Below are positions 23,597-32,103 of a stretch of DNA of 33,980 bases, one piece after another; position 1 is the stretch's first letter, and each line of letters opens with the position of its first letter. The notes under the pieces are model-generated. The model saw only the letters and a list, made by a program, of their open reading frames with translations, was not told where the DNA came from and did no database searches. Made by a program: the position numbers and the translations under genes. This DNA comes from Pueribacillus sp041725775 (GTDB taxonomy: Bacteria; Bacillota; Bacilli; Bacillales; UBA6769): positions 1 through 33,980 of the forward strand of contig NZ_JBEUEL010000030.1 in the NCBI RefSeq assembly GCF_041725775.1, given 5' to 3'.

Positions 23597-25483
23597 ATGG
23601 GATACAACGCAGGTCATTACGATGTCATCGTTGTCGGTGCAGGCCATGCAGGCTGTGAAGCAGCACTTGCAGCCGCACGGATGGGAGCAAAAACGTTATG
23701 TTTAACGCTAAACCTCGATACGATCGCATATATGCCGTGCAATCCTTCTGTAGGCGGACCAGCGAAAGGAGTCGTCGTCCGTGAAATCGATGCGCTCGGC
23801 GGTGAAATTGCAAAAAACGTTGATAAAACGCATATTCAAATGCGTCTTTTAAATACGAGAAAAGGTCCTGCTGTACGGGCACTGCGTGCACAAGCAGATA
23901 AAGTAATGTACCAAATGGAAATGAAAAAAACACTTGAAAATACGGAAAACTTAACGTTACGTCAAGCGATGGTTGAACGGCTTATTGTGGAAGAAGGAAT
24001 TTGTAAAGGAGTTGTAACGAAAACAGAAGCGGAATATTATGCTGATGCTGTTGTCATTACGACAGGTACGTATTTGCGCGGAAAAATTATTATTGGGGAA
24101 CTTGAATATGAGAGTGGACCAAACAATATGCAGCCTTCCGTTAATTTATCATATGCTCTACAAGATCTTGGTTTTGAAATAGTTCGTTTTAAAACGGGAA
24201 CTCCCCCACGTGTCAACCGCAATACGATTGACTATTCCGTCACGGAAATTCAGCCAGGAGACGAAGAACCGCGTGCTTTTTCGTATGAAACGACAGAGTT
24301 TAATACGAATCAATTGCCATGTTGGTTAACGTATACGAGCCCAGAAACACACGAAATTATCCAAGAGAATCTTCATCGTTCTCCGATGTATTCTGGTGCG
24401 ATTGAAGGGACGGGAGCGCGTTATTGCCCTTCGATTGAAGATAAAATTGTACGATTTAACGACAAGCCTCGTCATCAAATTTTTCTTGAACCAGAAGGAA
24501 GAGAAACAGAAGAAGTGTACGTGCAAGGACTTTCGACGAGTTTGCCAGAAGATGTACAACGCAAACTTATTTGGTCTGTTCCCGGCTTAGAAAAAGCAGA
24601 ATTTATGCGTGCTGGATATGCGATTGAATATGATGCGATCGTACCAACGCAGCTTTGGCCATCACTAGAAACAAAAAAAGTTGAACGTCTTTTCACAGCA
24701 GGGCAGCTTAACGGAACGAGTGGATATGAAGAAGCGGCAGCTCAAGGGATTATTGCTGGAATTAATGCCGTTCGTAAAATTCAAGGAAAAGAACCGTTCG
24801 TCCTCGCTCGATCTGATGCTTATATCGGCGTCTTAATCGATGATCTTGTAACAAAAGGGACGAATGAACCGTACCGTTTGTTAACTTCACGTGCGGAATA
24901 TCGTTTACTGCTTCGTCATGATAATTGTGATTTGCGTCTAACAGAGAAAGGCTACAAATTAGGCTTAATTTCAGAGGAACGTTATGAACGTTTTCAAAAG
25001 AAAAAAGAAAAAATTGAAACAGAAATTAAACGGCTTCATTCAGTCGTTGTAAAACCGAATAAAGAAACGAACGATATTTTAGAAGCGAACGGAGTAAAGA
25101 CGATTACGGACGGTGTAAAAGCATCCGACTTATTAAAACGCCCAGAAGTGACATATGAAATACTCGCAAAAATAGTACCTTCAGAACAATCACTTGGCGA
25201 AGAAGTAGAAGAACAAGTGGAAATTCAAATTAAATATAAAGGTTATATTGACAAGCAACTGCAACAAGTTGAAAAAATGAAAAAAATGGAAAACAAAAAA
25301 ATTCCAGACGATATCGATTATTTTGCGATTCCTGGAATTGCGACCGAAGCGAAGCAAAAGCTTGATGAAGTTCGTCCACTATCTGTCGGTCAAGCGTCGC
25401 GAATTTCCGGAGTTAACCCGTCAGATATTTCAATTTTGCTCGTCTATATTGAGCAAGGTAAAATTGCGAAAGTAGTAAAGTGA
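23597..25483 (+). CDS. mnmG: tRNA uridine-5-carboxymethylaminomethyl enzyme MnmG
   Basis: A 628-residue FAD enzyme that partners with MnmE, the same length as in B. subtilis. The FAD-binding GAGHAGCEAALAAARMG lies near the N-terminus, followed by the family motif PCNPSVGGPAKG. Conserved cysteines, including the CNPS cysteine and that in ARYCPSIEDK, are present. The C-terminal helical domain contacts MnmE and tRNA. ATG at 23597 has AAGGAG 8 bases upstream; a GTG at 23588 overlaps that site and is rejected. Confidence 0.98.
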   Translation: MGYNAGHYDVIVVGAGHAGCEAALAAARMGAKTLCLTLNLDTIAYMPCNPSVGGPAKGVVVREIDALGGEIAKNVDKTHIQMRLLNTRKGPAVRALRAQADKVMYQMEMKKTLENTENLTLRQAMVERLIVEEGICKGVVTKTEAEYYADAVVITTGTYLRGKIIIGELEYESGPNNMQPSVNLSYALQDLGFEIVRFKTGTPPRVNRNTIDYSVTEIQPGDEEPRAFSYETTEFNTNQLPCWLTYTSPETHEIIQENLHRSPMYSGAIEGTGARYCPSIEDKIVRFNDKPRHQIFLEPEGRETEEVYVQGLSTSLPEDVQRKLIWSVPGLEKAEFMRAGYAIEYDAIVPTQLWPSLETKKVERLFTAGQLNGTSGYEEAAAQGIIAGINAVRKIQGKEPFVLARSDAYIGVLIDDLVTKGTNEPYRLLTSRAEYRLLLRHDNCDLRLTEKGYKLGLISEERYERFQKKKEKIETEIKRLHSVVVKPNKETNDILEANGVKTITDGVKASDLLKRPEVTYEILAKIVPSEQSLGEEVEEQVEIQIKYKGYIDKQLQQVEKMKKMENKKIPDDIDYFAIPGIATEAKQKLDEVRPLSVGQASRISGVNPSDISILLVYIEQGKIAKVVK

Positions 25484-25493
25484 GTAGAAAACG

Positions 25494-26207
25494 ATGAATG
25501 AACAACAATTTCAACGACATGTAGAAAAAATTGGATTGAAGATAACGACTAAACATTTAGAACAGTTTTCCATATACTATGCAACATTAATAGAATGGAA
25601 TAAAAAAATGAATTTAACTGGTATAACGGAAAAAGAAGAAGTGTACGAAAAACATTTTTATGATTCGCTTAGCGCATCGCTTGCGATTCATTTTCAAGAC
25701 GTTAAGCGAATTTGTGATATCGGGGCTGGAGCAGGGTTTCCAAGTATTCCGCTCGCCATTTGTTTTCCGCATTTGCACATAACGATTGTCGATTCACTAA
25801 AAAAACGAATTACTTTTTTAGAACATCTCATATCGAAATTAAAACTTGACCATGTTGAACTTTTTCATGACCGTGCTGAAACATTTGGCCGCAAGCGAGA
25901 GATGCGTGAATCATTTGATGTTGTGACAGCGAGAGCAGTTGCGAAATTGTCTGTATTAAGCGAACTCTGTTTGCCGTTAGTGAAGAAAAATGGTATATTT
26001 CTCGTCATGAAAGGTCCAAAAGTTAGCAAAGAAATTGCTGAAGCTGAACGCGCACTTTCGATACTCGGAGGGATTGTTACGAAAAGAGTTGAAACCGAAT
26101 TACCAATCGAAAAAAGCGAGCGAAATATACTCGTCATTGAAAAAACAAAACAAACACCGAAACGCTATCCTCGCAAGCCCGGTATGCCAAATAAAGAGCC
26201 ATTATAA
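25494..26207 (+). CDS. rsmG: 16S rRNA (guanine-N7) methyltransferase RsmG
   Basis: A 237-residue SAM-dependent enzyme that methylates G527 of 16S rRNA. The SAM-binding motif is CDIGAGAGFPSIPLAI (about residues 75-90), and DVVTARAVAKLSVL marks the active-site region. ATG at 25494 lies 10 bases after the mnmG stop codon; no strong ribosome-binding site is seen, so translation may be coupled. The stop codon TAA lies inside the left arm of the parS palindrome at 26204-26237. Confidence 0.97.
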   Translation: MNEQQFQRHVEKIGLKITTKHLEQFSIYYATLIEWNKKMNLTGITEKEEVYEKHFYDSLSASLAIHFQDVKRICDIGAGAGFPSIPLAICFPHLHITIVDSLKKRITFLEHLISKLKLDHVELFHDRAETFGRKREMRESFDVVTARAVAKLSVLSELCLPLVKKNGIFLVMKGPKVSKEIAEAERALSILGGIVTKRVETELPIEKSERNILVIEKTKQTPKRYPRKPGMPNKEPL

Positions 26208-26237
26208 CGAAATGTTCCACGTGGAACATTTCGTTAT
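26204..26237. other. parS: parS site 1 inside a perfect 34-bp palindrome
   Basis: The core TGTTCCACGTGGAACA (26213-26228) fits the parS consensus recognised by Spo0J, and here is fully symmetric. The symmetry extends without a mismatch over 17+17 bases. The left arm holds the rsmG stop codon and ATTTTC follows the right arm, so the RNA could also form a long hairpin and end transcription. The partition role is established for the motif; the terminator role is inference. Confidence 0.93.
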
Positions 26238-26331
26238 TTTCACGAAGACGGCAAGAAGGACTAGCAGGAAAAAAGCAAGTGTGAGAGAATAAACTAAGTA
26301 GGATATTGCTGTCTCGAAGGGGGTGGAAGTT

Positions 26332-27171
26332 TTGAAATCTTCCATATCTCGTTTTTTTGGTTTGGGAGAAAAAACTTCTGAAGAAGAGATAAATAGAGAT
26401 GAAGTGTTACAATTGCCTATGGATGCTATTGTTCCAAACCAATTTCAACCGCGAACGGTTTTTGACGATGATAAGATTGAGGAACTCGCACAAACGTTAA
26501 AAACCCATGGGATGATTCAACCGATCGTCGTTCGAAAAGCAGGAGAAGGCTACGAAATTATTGCTGGTGAACGTCGTTTTCGTGCTGTTAAAAAACTAGG
26601 ATGGGAAACGATTCCTGCAATTATTCGTGAATTCAATGATTCTCAAACTGCTTCTGTTGCTCTGATTGAAAACTTACAACGAGAAGAACTGACAGTGATT
26701 GAAGAGGCTATCGCTTATGAAAAGTTAATTGAAATTCACGGTTTAACTCAAGAAAGTTTAGCACAGCGGTTAGGAAAAGGGCAATCAACGATCGCAAATA
26801 AACTTCGCCTGCTTAAATTGCCAGAACAAGTACAAGAAGCATTATTGAAAAAGAAAATTACGGAAAGACATGGTCGTGCACTTATGAGCTTGAAAGAAGA
26901 AGAAAAACAACTTCAACTCTTAAACGAGATTATTGAAAAACAGTTAAATGTAAAACAGACAGAAGAACGAGTAAAAGAAATGACAGCAAGCAAACAAAAA
27001 AAGCAAGCTAAACCACGTAAAAAAGCGATAAGTAAAGATATGCGCATTGCGGTTAATACGATTCGTCAGTCGATGAATATGGTGAAAGAAAGTGGTCTTT
27101 CAATCGAAATGGAAGAAGAAGATCACGGTGATTACTATCAATTTTTAATTCGAATCCCTAGAAAGAAATAA
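26332..27171 (+). CDS. noc: Nucleoid occlusion protein Noc
   Basis: A 279-residue ParB-family CTPase that spreads from its own DNA sites, binds the membrane and stops division over the chromosome. The N-terminus KSSISRFFGLGEK is the amphipathic membrane-targeting helix of Noc. The CTP-binding box GERRFRA and the helix-turn-helix TQESLAQRLGKGQSTIANKLRLLK are present. TTG at 26332 is used because it has GGGGGTG 6 bases upstream and matches the B. subtilis Noc start; GTG at 26323 would add three residues. It lies just after parS 1 and before soj-spo0J. Confidence 0.94.
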   Translation: MKSSISRFFGLGEKTSEEEINRDEVLQLPMDAIVPNQFQPRTVFDDDKIEELAQTLKTHGMIQPIVVRKAGEGYEIIAGERRFRAVKKLGWETIPAIIREFNDSQTASVALIENLQREELTVIEEAIAYEKLIEIHGLTQESLAQRLGKGQSTIANKLRLLKLPEQVQEALLKKKITERHGRALMSLKEEEKQLQLLNEIIEKQLNVKQTEERVKEMTASKQKKQAKPRKKAISKDMRIAVNTIRQSMNMVKESGLSIEMEEEDHGDYYQFLIRIPRKK

Positions 27172-27231
27172 ATTGCATGTATTTAATTTTCATAGATTGT
27201 AAGGGATGTATGTATAGAGGTAGGTGACAAC

Positions 27232-27993
27232 GTGGGAAAAACGCTAGCAATCACAAATCAAAAAGGAGGAGTCGGGAAAACGACGACGTCCGTTAACTTA
27301 GGTGCTTGCCTTGCGCATCTAGGTAAAAAAGTGTTGCTGATTGACATCGATCCACAAGGCAACGCTACGAGTGGAGTCGGCATCGATAAAGGCGATCTTG
27401 ATAAAAGTATATATGATGTTCTTGTCGATGATGTTGCAGCAGACACCGTCATTCAGCAAACAAAAGTAGACAACCTTGATTTATTACCTTCAACTATTCA
27501 GTTAGCAGGTGCAGAAATTGAACTCGTATCGACAATTTCCCGAGAGATTCGCTTACAACGTGCGCTTGCAAAAATTGAACAACATTATGACTATATAATT
27601 ATCGACTGTCCGCCTTCATTAGGACTTTTAACGTTGAACGCACTTACAGCCTCTGATTCCGTTTTAATTCCAGTACAATGTGAGTACTATGCACTTGAAG
27701 GATTAAGTCAATTACTCAATACTGTTCGATTAGTTCAAAAACATTTAAATAAAAATTTAATGATCGATGGCGTTCTTTTAACAATGTTTGATGCTCGAAC
27801 AAATTTAGGCATCCAAGTCATTGAAGAAGTAAAAAAATATTTTCAAGATAAAGTATACAACACGATCATTCCTCGAAATGTTAGACTAAGTGAAGCACCA
27901 AGCCATGGAGAACCGATTATCGCTTACGATTCAAAATCAAAAGGAGCGGAGTTTTATTTAGAACTTGCAAAGGAAGTGGTTGAAAGTGGCTAG
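27232..27993 (+). CDS. soj: Chromosome partitioning ATPase Soj (ParA)
   Basis: A 253-residue deviant-Walker ATPase that cycles on and off the nucleoid, moves origins with Spo0J and regulates DnaA. The Walker A' KGGVGKTTTSVNLG lies at the N-terminus, followed by DIDPQGNATSG and DCPPSLGLLTLNAL. GTG at 27232 is preceded by GAGGTAGGTGA. The gene overlaps the start of spo0J by 8 bases, which implies coupled translation. Confidence 0.97.
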   Translation: MGKTLAITNQKGGVGKTTTSVNLGACLAHLGKKVLLIDIDPQGNATSGVGIDKGDLDKSIYDVLVDDVAADTVIQQTKVDNLDLLPSTIQLAGAEIELVSTISREIRLQRALAKIEQHYDYIIIDCPPSLGLLTLNALTASDSVLIPVQCEYYALEGLSQLLNTVRLVQKHLNKNLMIDGVLLTMFDARTNLGIQVIEEVKKYFQDKVYNTIIPRNVRLSEAPSHGEPIIAYDSKSKGAEFYLELAKEVVESG

Positions 27994-28813
27994 GAGGTTA
28001 GGAAGAGGCATCGAAGCATTGATTCCTGTCCAAGATAGTGACACGATCGAAGAAGTTTACTTAAATCAATTGCACACAAATCCGTTCCAGCCACGTAAAG
28101 TGTTTGCGGAAGAAACAATTCGTGAACTAAGCGAGTCGATAAAAACTCATGGCATCTTGCAACCGTTAATCGTGCGAGATACTATAAATGGTTACGAAAT
28201 TGTTGCGGGTGAACGGCGTTTTCGCGCAGCAAAAGCGATCAACTTAGAAAAAGTCCCTGTGATTATTAAAAAGCTTACTGATAACGAAATGATGGAACTT
28301 GCGTTGATTGAAAATATTCAGCGAGAAGATTTAAATCCTGTTGAAGAAGCGATTGCGTATCAGAAGTTAATGGAAGATCTTAATTATACGCAAGAAGAAC
28401 TTTCAAAACGAGTCGGGAAAAGTCGTCCACACATCGCAAATCATATTCGCTTGCTCAATTTACCGTCAACTGTACTTGATTATATTGCAGACGGAAAGCT
28501 GTCGATGGGGCATGGACGAGCATTACTTGGACTGAAAGCAAAGAACAAACTGACAGAACTAGTCGCGCGAACGATTCGTGAGCAACTTAGTGTACGTGAA
28601 CTAGAAAAACGCATTCAAACCTTAAATGTTTCACGTGGAACATCGGAGAAAAAACAAAACACGAATATTTATCGTAAACATGAAACTGTTTTAAAACGGA
28701 AGTTGAAAACGAATGTCTCGATAAAAAAAGGGAAAACAAAAGGGAAAATTGAGATTGAATTTTTATCTGATGAAGAGCTTGAACGAATTTTACGTCTCCT
28801 AAATAATGAATAA
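27986..28813 (+). CDS. spo0J: Chromosome partitioning protein Spo0J (ParB)
   Basis: A 275-residue ParB CTPase clamp that loads at parS and slides along DNA, recruiting SMC and stimulating Soj. The N-terminus ARRLGRGIEALI has the basic residues that trigger Soj ATPase. The CTP box GERRFRAAKAI, the ENIQREDLNPVEEA segment and the helix-turn-helix TQEELSKRVGKSRPHIANHI are clear. GTG at 27986 is used, inside the end of soj; upstream codons in frame would lengthen a normally short N-terminus. The gene contains a parS site near its 3' end. Confidence 0.95.
   Translation: MARRLGRGIEALIPVQDSDTIEEVYLNQLHTNPFQPRKVFAEETIRELSESIKTHGILQPLIVRDTINGYEIVAGERRFRAAKAINLEKVPVIIKKLTDNEMMELALIENIQREDLNPVEEAIAYQKLMEDLNYTQEELSKRVGKSRPHIANHIRLLNLPSTVLDYIADGKLSMGHGRALLGLKAKNKLTELVARTIREQLSVRELEKRIQTLNVSRGTSEKKQNTNIYRKHETVLKRKLKTNVSIKKGKTKGKIEIEFLSDEELERILRLLNNE
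28627..28642. other. parS: parS site 2, inside spo0J
   Basis: TGTTTCACGTGGAACA fits the parS consensus TGTTNCACGTGNAACA. It lies in the coding sequence of spo0J, as one of the B. subtilis parS sites does. Confidence 0.93.
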
Positions 28814-28820
28814 AAGCGTT

Positions 28821-28858
28821 GCAATAAAAACCATCTTAACGGTGGTTTTTATTTTTAC
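28821..28858 (+). terminator. Terminator after spo0J
   Basis: AATAAAAACCA (28823-28833) pairs perfectly with TGGTTTTTATT (28843-28853) and is followed by TTT. It ends the noc-soj-spo0J block. Confidence 0.85.
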
Positions 28859-28920
28859 GTATAGAAAGGATTGTCGTTCTAGCGATTATTTTATCAAGAA
28901 GTTTGGCGAGGGGGATTGAG

Positions 28921-30054
28921 ATGATTTACTTTGACCATGCTGCTAGTTCCTACCCTAAGCCACCGGAAGTTGTGCAAGCCGTATCAGAAGCATTAACGGA
29001 TTACGGTGCAAATCCAGGCAGGGGAAATTATGCGTTAGCAGAGAAAGCAGCAAATGTTATTAATGAAACGAGACAAGAACTTGCTCATTTTTTTGGTTTA
29101 TCGAATCCAAATCGGGTCATCTTTTTTCAAAATGCAACGATGGCATTAAATCAAGCGATTTTAGGTTTCCCTTTTCAAAAACGTGATCACGTCATAACGA
29201 CAACGTTTGAACATAATTCTGTGCGAAGACCACTTGAAGCATGTGTGCTAGAAAAGGGAATTGATGTAACGTATATACGTATTCGAGATGGAGAATTTCA
29301 TGAAGAGAAATGGTCTGAAGCATTACGTGACAACACGAAACTGATTACTGTGACACACGCATCAAATGTGACAGGTGAATTAATGCCACTTGATGCGATT
29401 AGTCAATTTGCAAAACAACATAACATCCCGTTACTCGTCGATGCATCTCAGACTGCTGGTGTGCTCTCTATAAATATGGAAAAAATGGGAATTGATTTAT
29501 TAGCATTTCCAGGTCATAAAAGTTTGCTTGGTCCACAAGGAATAGGCGTGCTACTTATCGGAGAAGAAGTTGAACTAAACCCACTTGTGTATGGTGGTAC
29601 AGGCGCTCATTCAGAAAGTCGTAACCAACCGGAAGCATTACCGTATAAATTTGAAAGTGGAACGGTAAACACTCCAGGTATTGCTGGCTTATTAGCTGGA
29701 TTGCGAGTCGTAAAAGAAAGAACACTTGAAGCGATTCGAAAGCATGAAATTGAATTAGCAAATGAATGTTTTCACCAGTTAAACATGATTGACGGCATTG
29801 ATGTATACGGAAAAGCTGATGTTGGAGTTGTCGCGTTTTCAATAAAAGGAGTGGACAGTCACGAAATCGCAATGATTTTAGATCAACATTATCAAATAGC
29901 TGTTCGTGCAGGTCTTCATTGTGCACCGCTTGCACATGAACAGCTTGAAACGCTTAATACAGGGTTAATTCGAGTAAGTTTTGGTTTTACGAATACGAAA
30001 GAAGAAGTGGATACGTTCATCGATGCAATAAAAGAAATTAACCAATATTACTAG
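28921..30054 (+). CDS. Cysteine desulfurase-like class V aminotransferase
   Basis: A 377-residue PLP enzyme of the NifS/SufS-like group. Lys200 (FPGHKSLLGPQG) should bind PLP, His98 (FEHNS) should stack on it, and Cys334 (RAGLHCAPLAHE) is in the place of the active-site cysteine of desulfurases. ESGTVNTPGIAGL is the characteristic substrate-loop region. The sequence suits the small 'EGID' family of cysteine desulfurases, which donate sulfur; the acceptor is unknown. ATG at 28921 follows GAGGGGG by 7 bases. It converges with yyaC, overlapping it by four bases. Confidence 0.9.
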   Translation: MIYFDHAASSYPKPPEVVQAVSEALTDYGANPGRGNYALAEKAANVINETRQELAHFFGLSNPNRVIFFQNATMALNQAILGFPFQKRDHVITTTFEHNSVRRPLEACVLEKGIDVTYIRIRDGEFHEEKWSEALRDNTKLITVTHASNVTGELMPLDAISQFAKQHNIPLLVDASQTAGVLSINMEKMGIDLLAFPGHKSLLGPQGIGVLLIGEEVELNPLVYGGTGAHSESRNQPEALPYKFESGTVNTPGIAGLLAGLRVVKERTLEAIRKHEIELANECFHQLNMIDGIDVYGKADVGVVAFSIKGVDSHEIAMILDQHYQIAVRAGLHCAPLAHEQLETLNTGLIRVSFGFTNTKEEVDTFIDAIKEINQYY

Positions 30055-30650
30055 ATTTCTGTTGTTTTCGTTTGGACAAACCGTATCGATTCACGTCGGT
30101 ATAACGATAAAAATAAACTATCAGCAATAAAATCTGCCATCGACATGACGAGGTGTAAGCGTGTATTTTGCAAAACGATATGTTGCATGAATCCACTGAC
30201 GTTTACGATACCAGTAATGTGCATATCGCCAACAGGCGGAAGCTGTTTATTTACACCTGCACCTGGTTTTACAGGTCCGTCGCTTGCAGAAATGATACCG
30301 ATGCTTGAAAGTTTCCCGAGACAAGCATCAATTCCGATAATGAATGGATCGTGAAACGTTGACTCCACTTTTTTAATCGTGTCTTCTAAATTGAGTGCAT
30401 GAACAGGTGATTCTAGCGTTCCAAATATATGATTGTTTGGAAATCTTCGTTTTAATTTCATGCCAACGAGTGGACCTAACGAATCCCCTGTTGATCGATC
30501 AGTGCCGATACAAATCACAACAACAGGTTGTTTTTTCGTCGGAATAAGGTTGTCTACAAAGGTTGCTAACTTCATAATCCCGCCACGCTCTTCGTGATGG
30601 ATCCGGAATAGTTTGTCCTTTTTTTGAAAGAGTTTCTGATGAAGATTCAT
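30051..30650 (-). CDS. yyaC: Spore protease YyaC
   Basis: A 199-residue protein of the YyaC family, related to the germination protease Gpr and found only in spore formers. The core shows VVVICIGTDRSTGDSLGPLVG and IIGIDACLGKLSSIG, which fit the hydrogenase-maturation/Gpr-like fold. ATG at 30650 has AAGGAGAGG 5 bases upstream; upstream in-frame codons reach into the ykvI-side gap. It is one of only two genes in the window that point toward the origin, as in B. subtilis, where it lies beside spo0J. Confidence 0.93.
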   Translation of the reverse strand: MNLHQKLFQKKDKLFRIHHEERGGIMKLATFVDNLIPTKKQPVVVICIGTDRSTGDSLGPLVGMKLKRRFPNNHIFGTLESPVHALNLEDTIKKVESTFHDPFIIGIDACLGKLSSIGIISASDGPVKPGAGVNKQLPPVGDMHITGIVNVSGFMQHIVLQNTRLHLVMSMADFIADSLFLSLYRRESIRFVQTKTTEI

Positions 30651-30738
30651 AGGATCCTCTCCTTTGTAATAGTAGTAACAGTATACGGTTGGATACTGAC
30701 TTCTATACATAGATCATTCGTTTCTGGAGGGGAAAACG

Positions 30739-31758
30739 ATGTGGCGAGCGGGATTCAAGTGGTTATTTTTAATTATCGGGACAACGATCGGAGCTGGCTA
30801 TGCTTCAGGAAGGGAGTTATGGCAATTTTTTGGTCATGAAAGTGTACTAGCTATCTTTATTTTTATCATTTTATTTATGGTTTCTTGTCACGTCATATTA
30901 TCCGTTAGTTATAAGTTAAGAACGGTTCACTATTTACCAGTATTAAAAACGCTACTTGGAAAACGAATGACAATCCTTTATGATATGATGATTATTCTTT
31001 ATTTGTTTACGACGACAGCAGTGATGTATGCAGGGAGTGGTGCAGCATTAGAAGCGTTTCGTATCCCGTATTTTTACGGTATATGTATTAGTGCATTTTT
31101 TGTCATTATCCTATTTATTTGGCGTGCGGACGGTGTTGTTAGGATGAATGCGCTTCTCATCCCAGTTTTGATTATCCTTTTGTTGTTTACGTTAACTTAT
31201 TTTTTATTTTCTCAAGAACAAGTATTTAATATGAATTGGCAACGACAATCGAATTGGAAAGCAGGCTTTATGTTTACTTCATTAAATATTTTGCCACTCG
31301 TCGCAGTTTTAGCAGCAATTGGTTCAAAAATAAATCACCGCGGTGAAATTTGGATCGCAAGTGTCGGCAGTGCGTTTCTATTAGGTGGGGTTACGTTTAT
31401 TTACAATGAATCACTCATTCATGTTGCGGAAGAATTACTTTACATAGAAATTCCACTTTTTGCGATTTTAAAACACTACCCGTCATTTATGGCAGTGATG
31501 ATGACAGTTTTATTATGGCTAGCAATTTATACGACAGCAGTTTCTGGTTTGCTCGGATTGACGAGTCGGCTCCAAAATAAAATGACATTGCCTTGGTGGC
31601 AGTTTGCTTTCATTTTGACGTTGCTTATGCTTCCGATTACTATTGTTGGCTTTTCGAATTTAGTCGCATTTTTGTACCCATTATATGGAATCGCCAACTT
31701 ATATTTGTTAGCGGCATTACTCTTTCACCCGTTTGCAAAAAAACGTTCGAGCGGATGA
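30739..31758 (+). CDS. YkvI-like membrane transporter
   Basis: A 339-residue integral membrane protein with about ten hydrophobic segments. The first segment carries IIGTTIGAGYASGRELWQFFG, a glycine-rich turn seen in the YkvI family and in APC-type transporters. It fits the YkvI family of uncharacterised transporters; the substrate is not known. ATG at 30739 follows GGAGGGG by 6 bases. In B. subtilis a different membrane protein (YyaD) is in this place, so the locus has been remodelled. Confidence 0.82.
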   Translation: MWRAGFKWLFLIIGTTIGAGYASGRELWQFFGHESVLAIFIFIILFMVSCHVILSVSYKLRTVHYLPVLKTLLGKRMTILYDMMIILYLFTTTAVMYAGSGAALEAFRIPYFYGICISAFFVIILFIWRADGVVRMNALLIPVLIILLLFTLTYFLFSQEQVFNMNWQRQSNWKAGFMFTSLNILPLVAVLAAIGSKINHRGEIWIASVGSAFLLGGVTFIYNESLIHVAEELLYIEIPLFAILKHYPSFMAVMMTVLLWLAIYTTAVSGLLGLTSRLQNKMTLPWWQFAFILTLLMLPITIVGFSNLVAFLYPLYGIANLYLLAALLFHPFAKKRSSG

Positions 31759-31813
31759 TGAGATTTTCTCTCATTTCATGGTAAGATAAGACTAGCGATA
31801 TAGGAGGGATCGT

Positions 31814-32017
31814 ATGTCTGACAAAGCGTTTGGATTACATGATGTCGTTGAAATGAAAAAACCACATCCGTGCGGCGAAAATCGCTGGAAAGTCATTCGG
31901 CTCGGTGCAGACATCCGGATTAAATGTATGGGCTGTGATCATAGTGTCTTAATGCCAAGAAGAGAATTTACGAAAAAGCTAAAAAAAGTTCTTGAACGTT
32001 ATGCAGAAAATGAGTAG
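31814..32017 (+). CDS. yyzM: DUF951 protein YyzM
   Basis: A 67-residue protein of the DUF951 family, encoded next to ychF in many Firmicutes. It is small and basic, and Cys20 (HPCGEN), Cys38 and Cys41 (CMGC) could bind metal, suggesting a zinc-ribbon-like nucleic-acid-binding fold. Function is unknown. ATG at 31814 follows ATAGGAGGG by 5 bases. Its stop codon falls in the left arm of the palindrome that surrounds the ychF promoter. Confidence 0.9.
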   Translation: MSDKAFGLHDVVEMKKPHPCGENRWKVIRLGADIRIKCMGCDHSVLMPRREFTKKLKKVLERYAENE

Positions 32018-32053
32018 TGAGCGCTTGCATGAACGATGTGTGCTCACTATAAT
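32015..32053 (+). promoter_or_regulatory. ychF promoter within an inverted repeat
   Basis: TTGCAT (32025-32030) and TATAAT (32048-32053) are 17 bases apart. The perfect 8-base arms TAGTGAGC (32015-32022) and GCTCACTA (32042-32049) enclose the -35 and touch the -10. This could be an operator for ychF, or a hairpin ending the yyzM transcript, although no T run follows. Confidence 0.5.
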
Positions 32054-32103
32054 GAGAACGGTTATGATTGTACGTCTTTGATTGATGGGAAGGAAGTGGA
32101 GAA

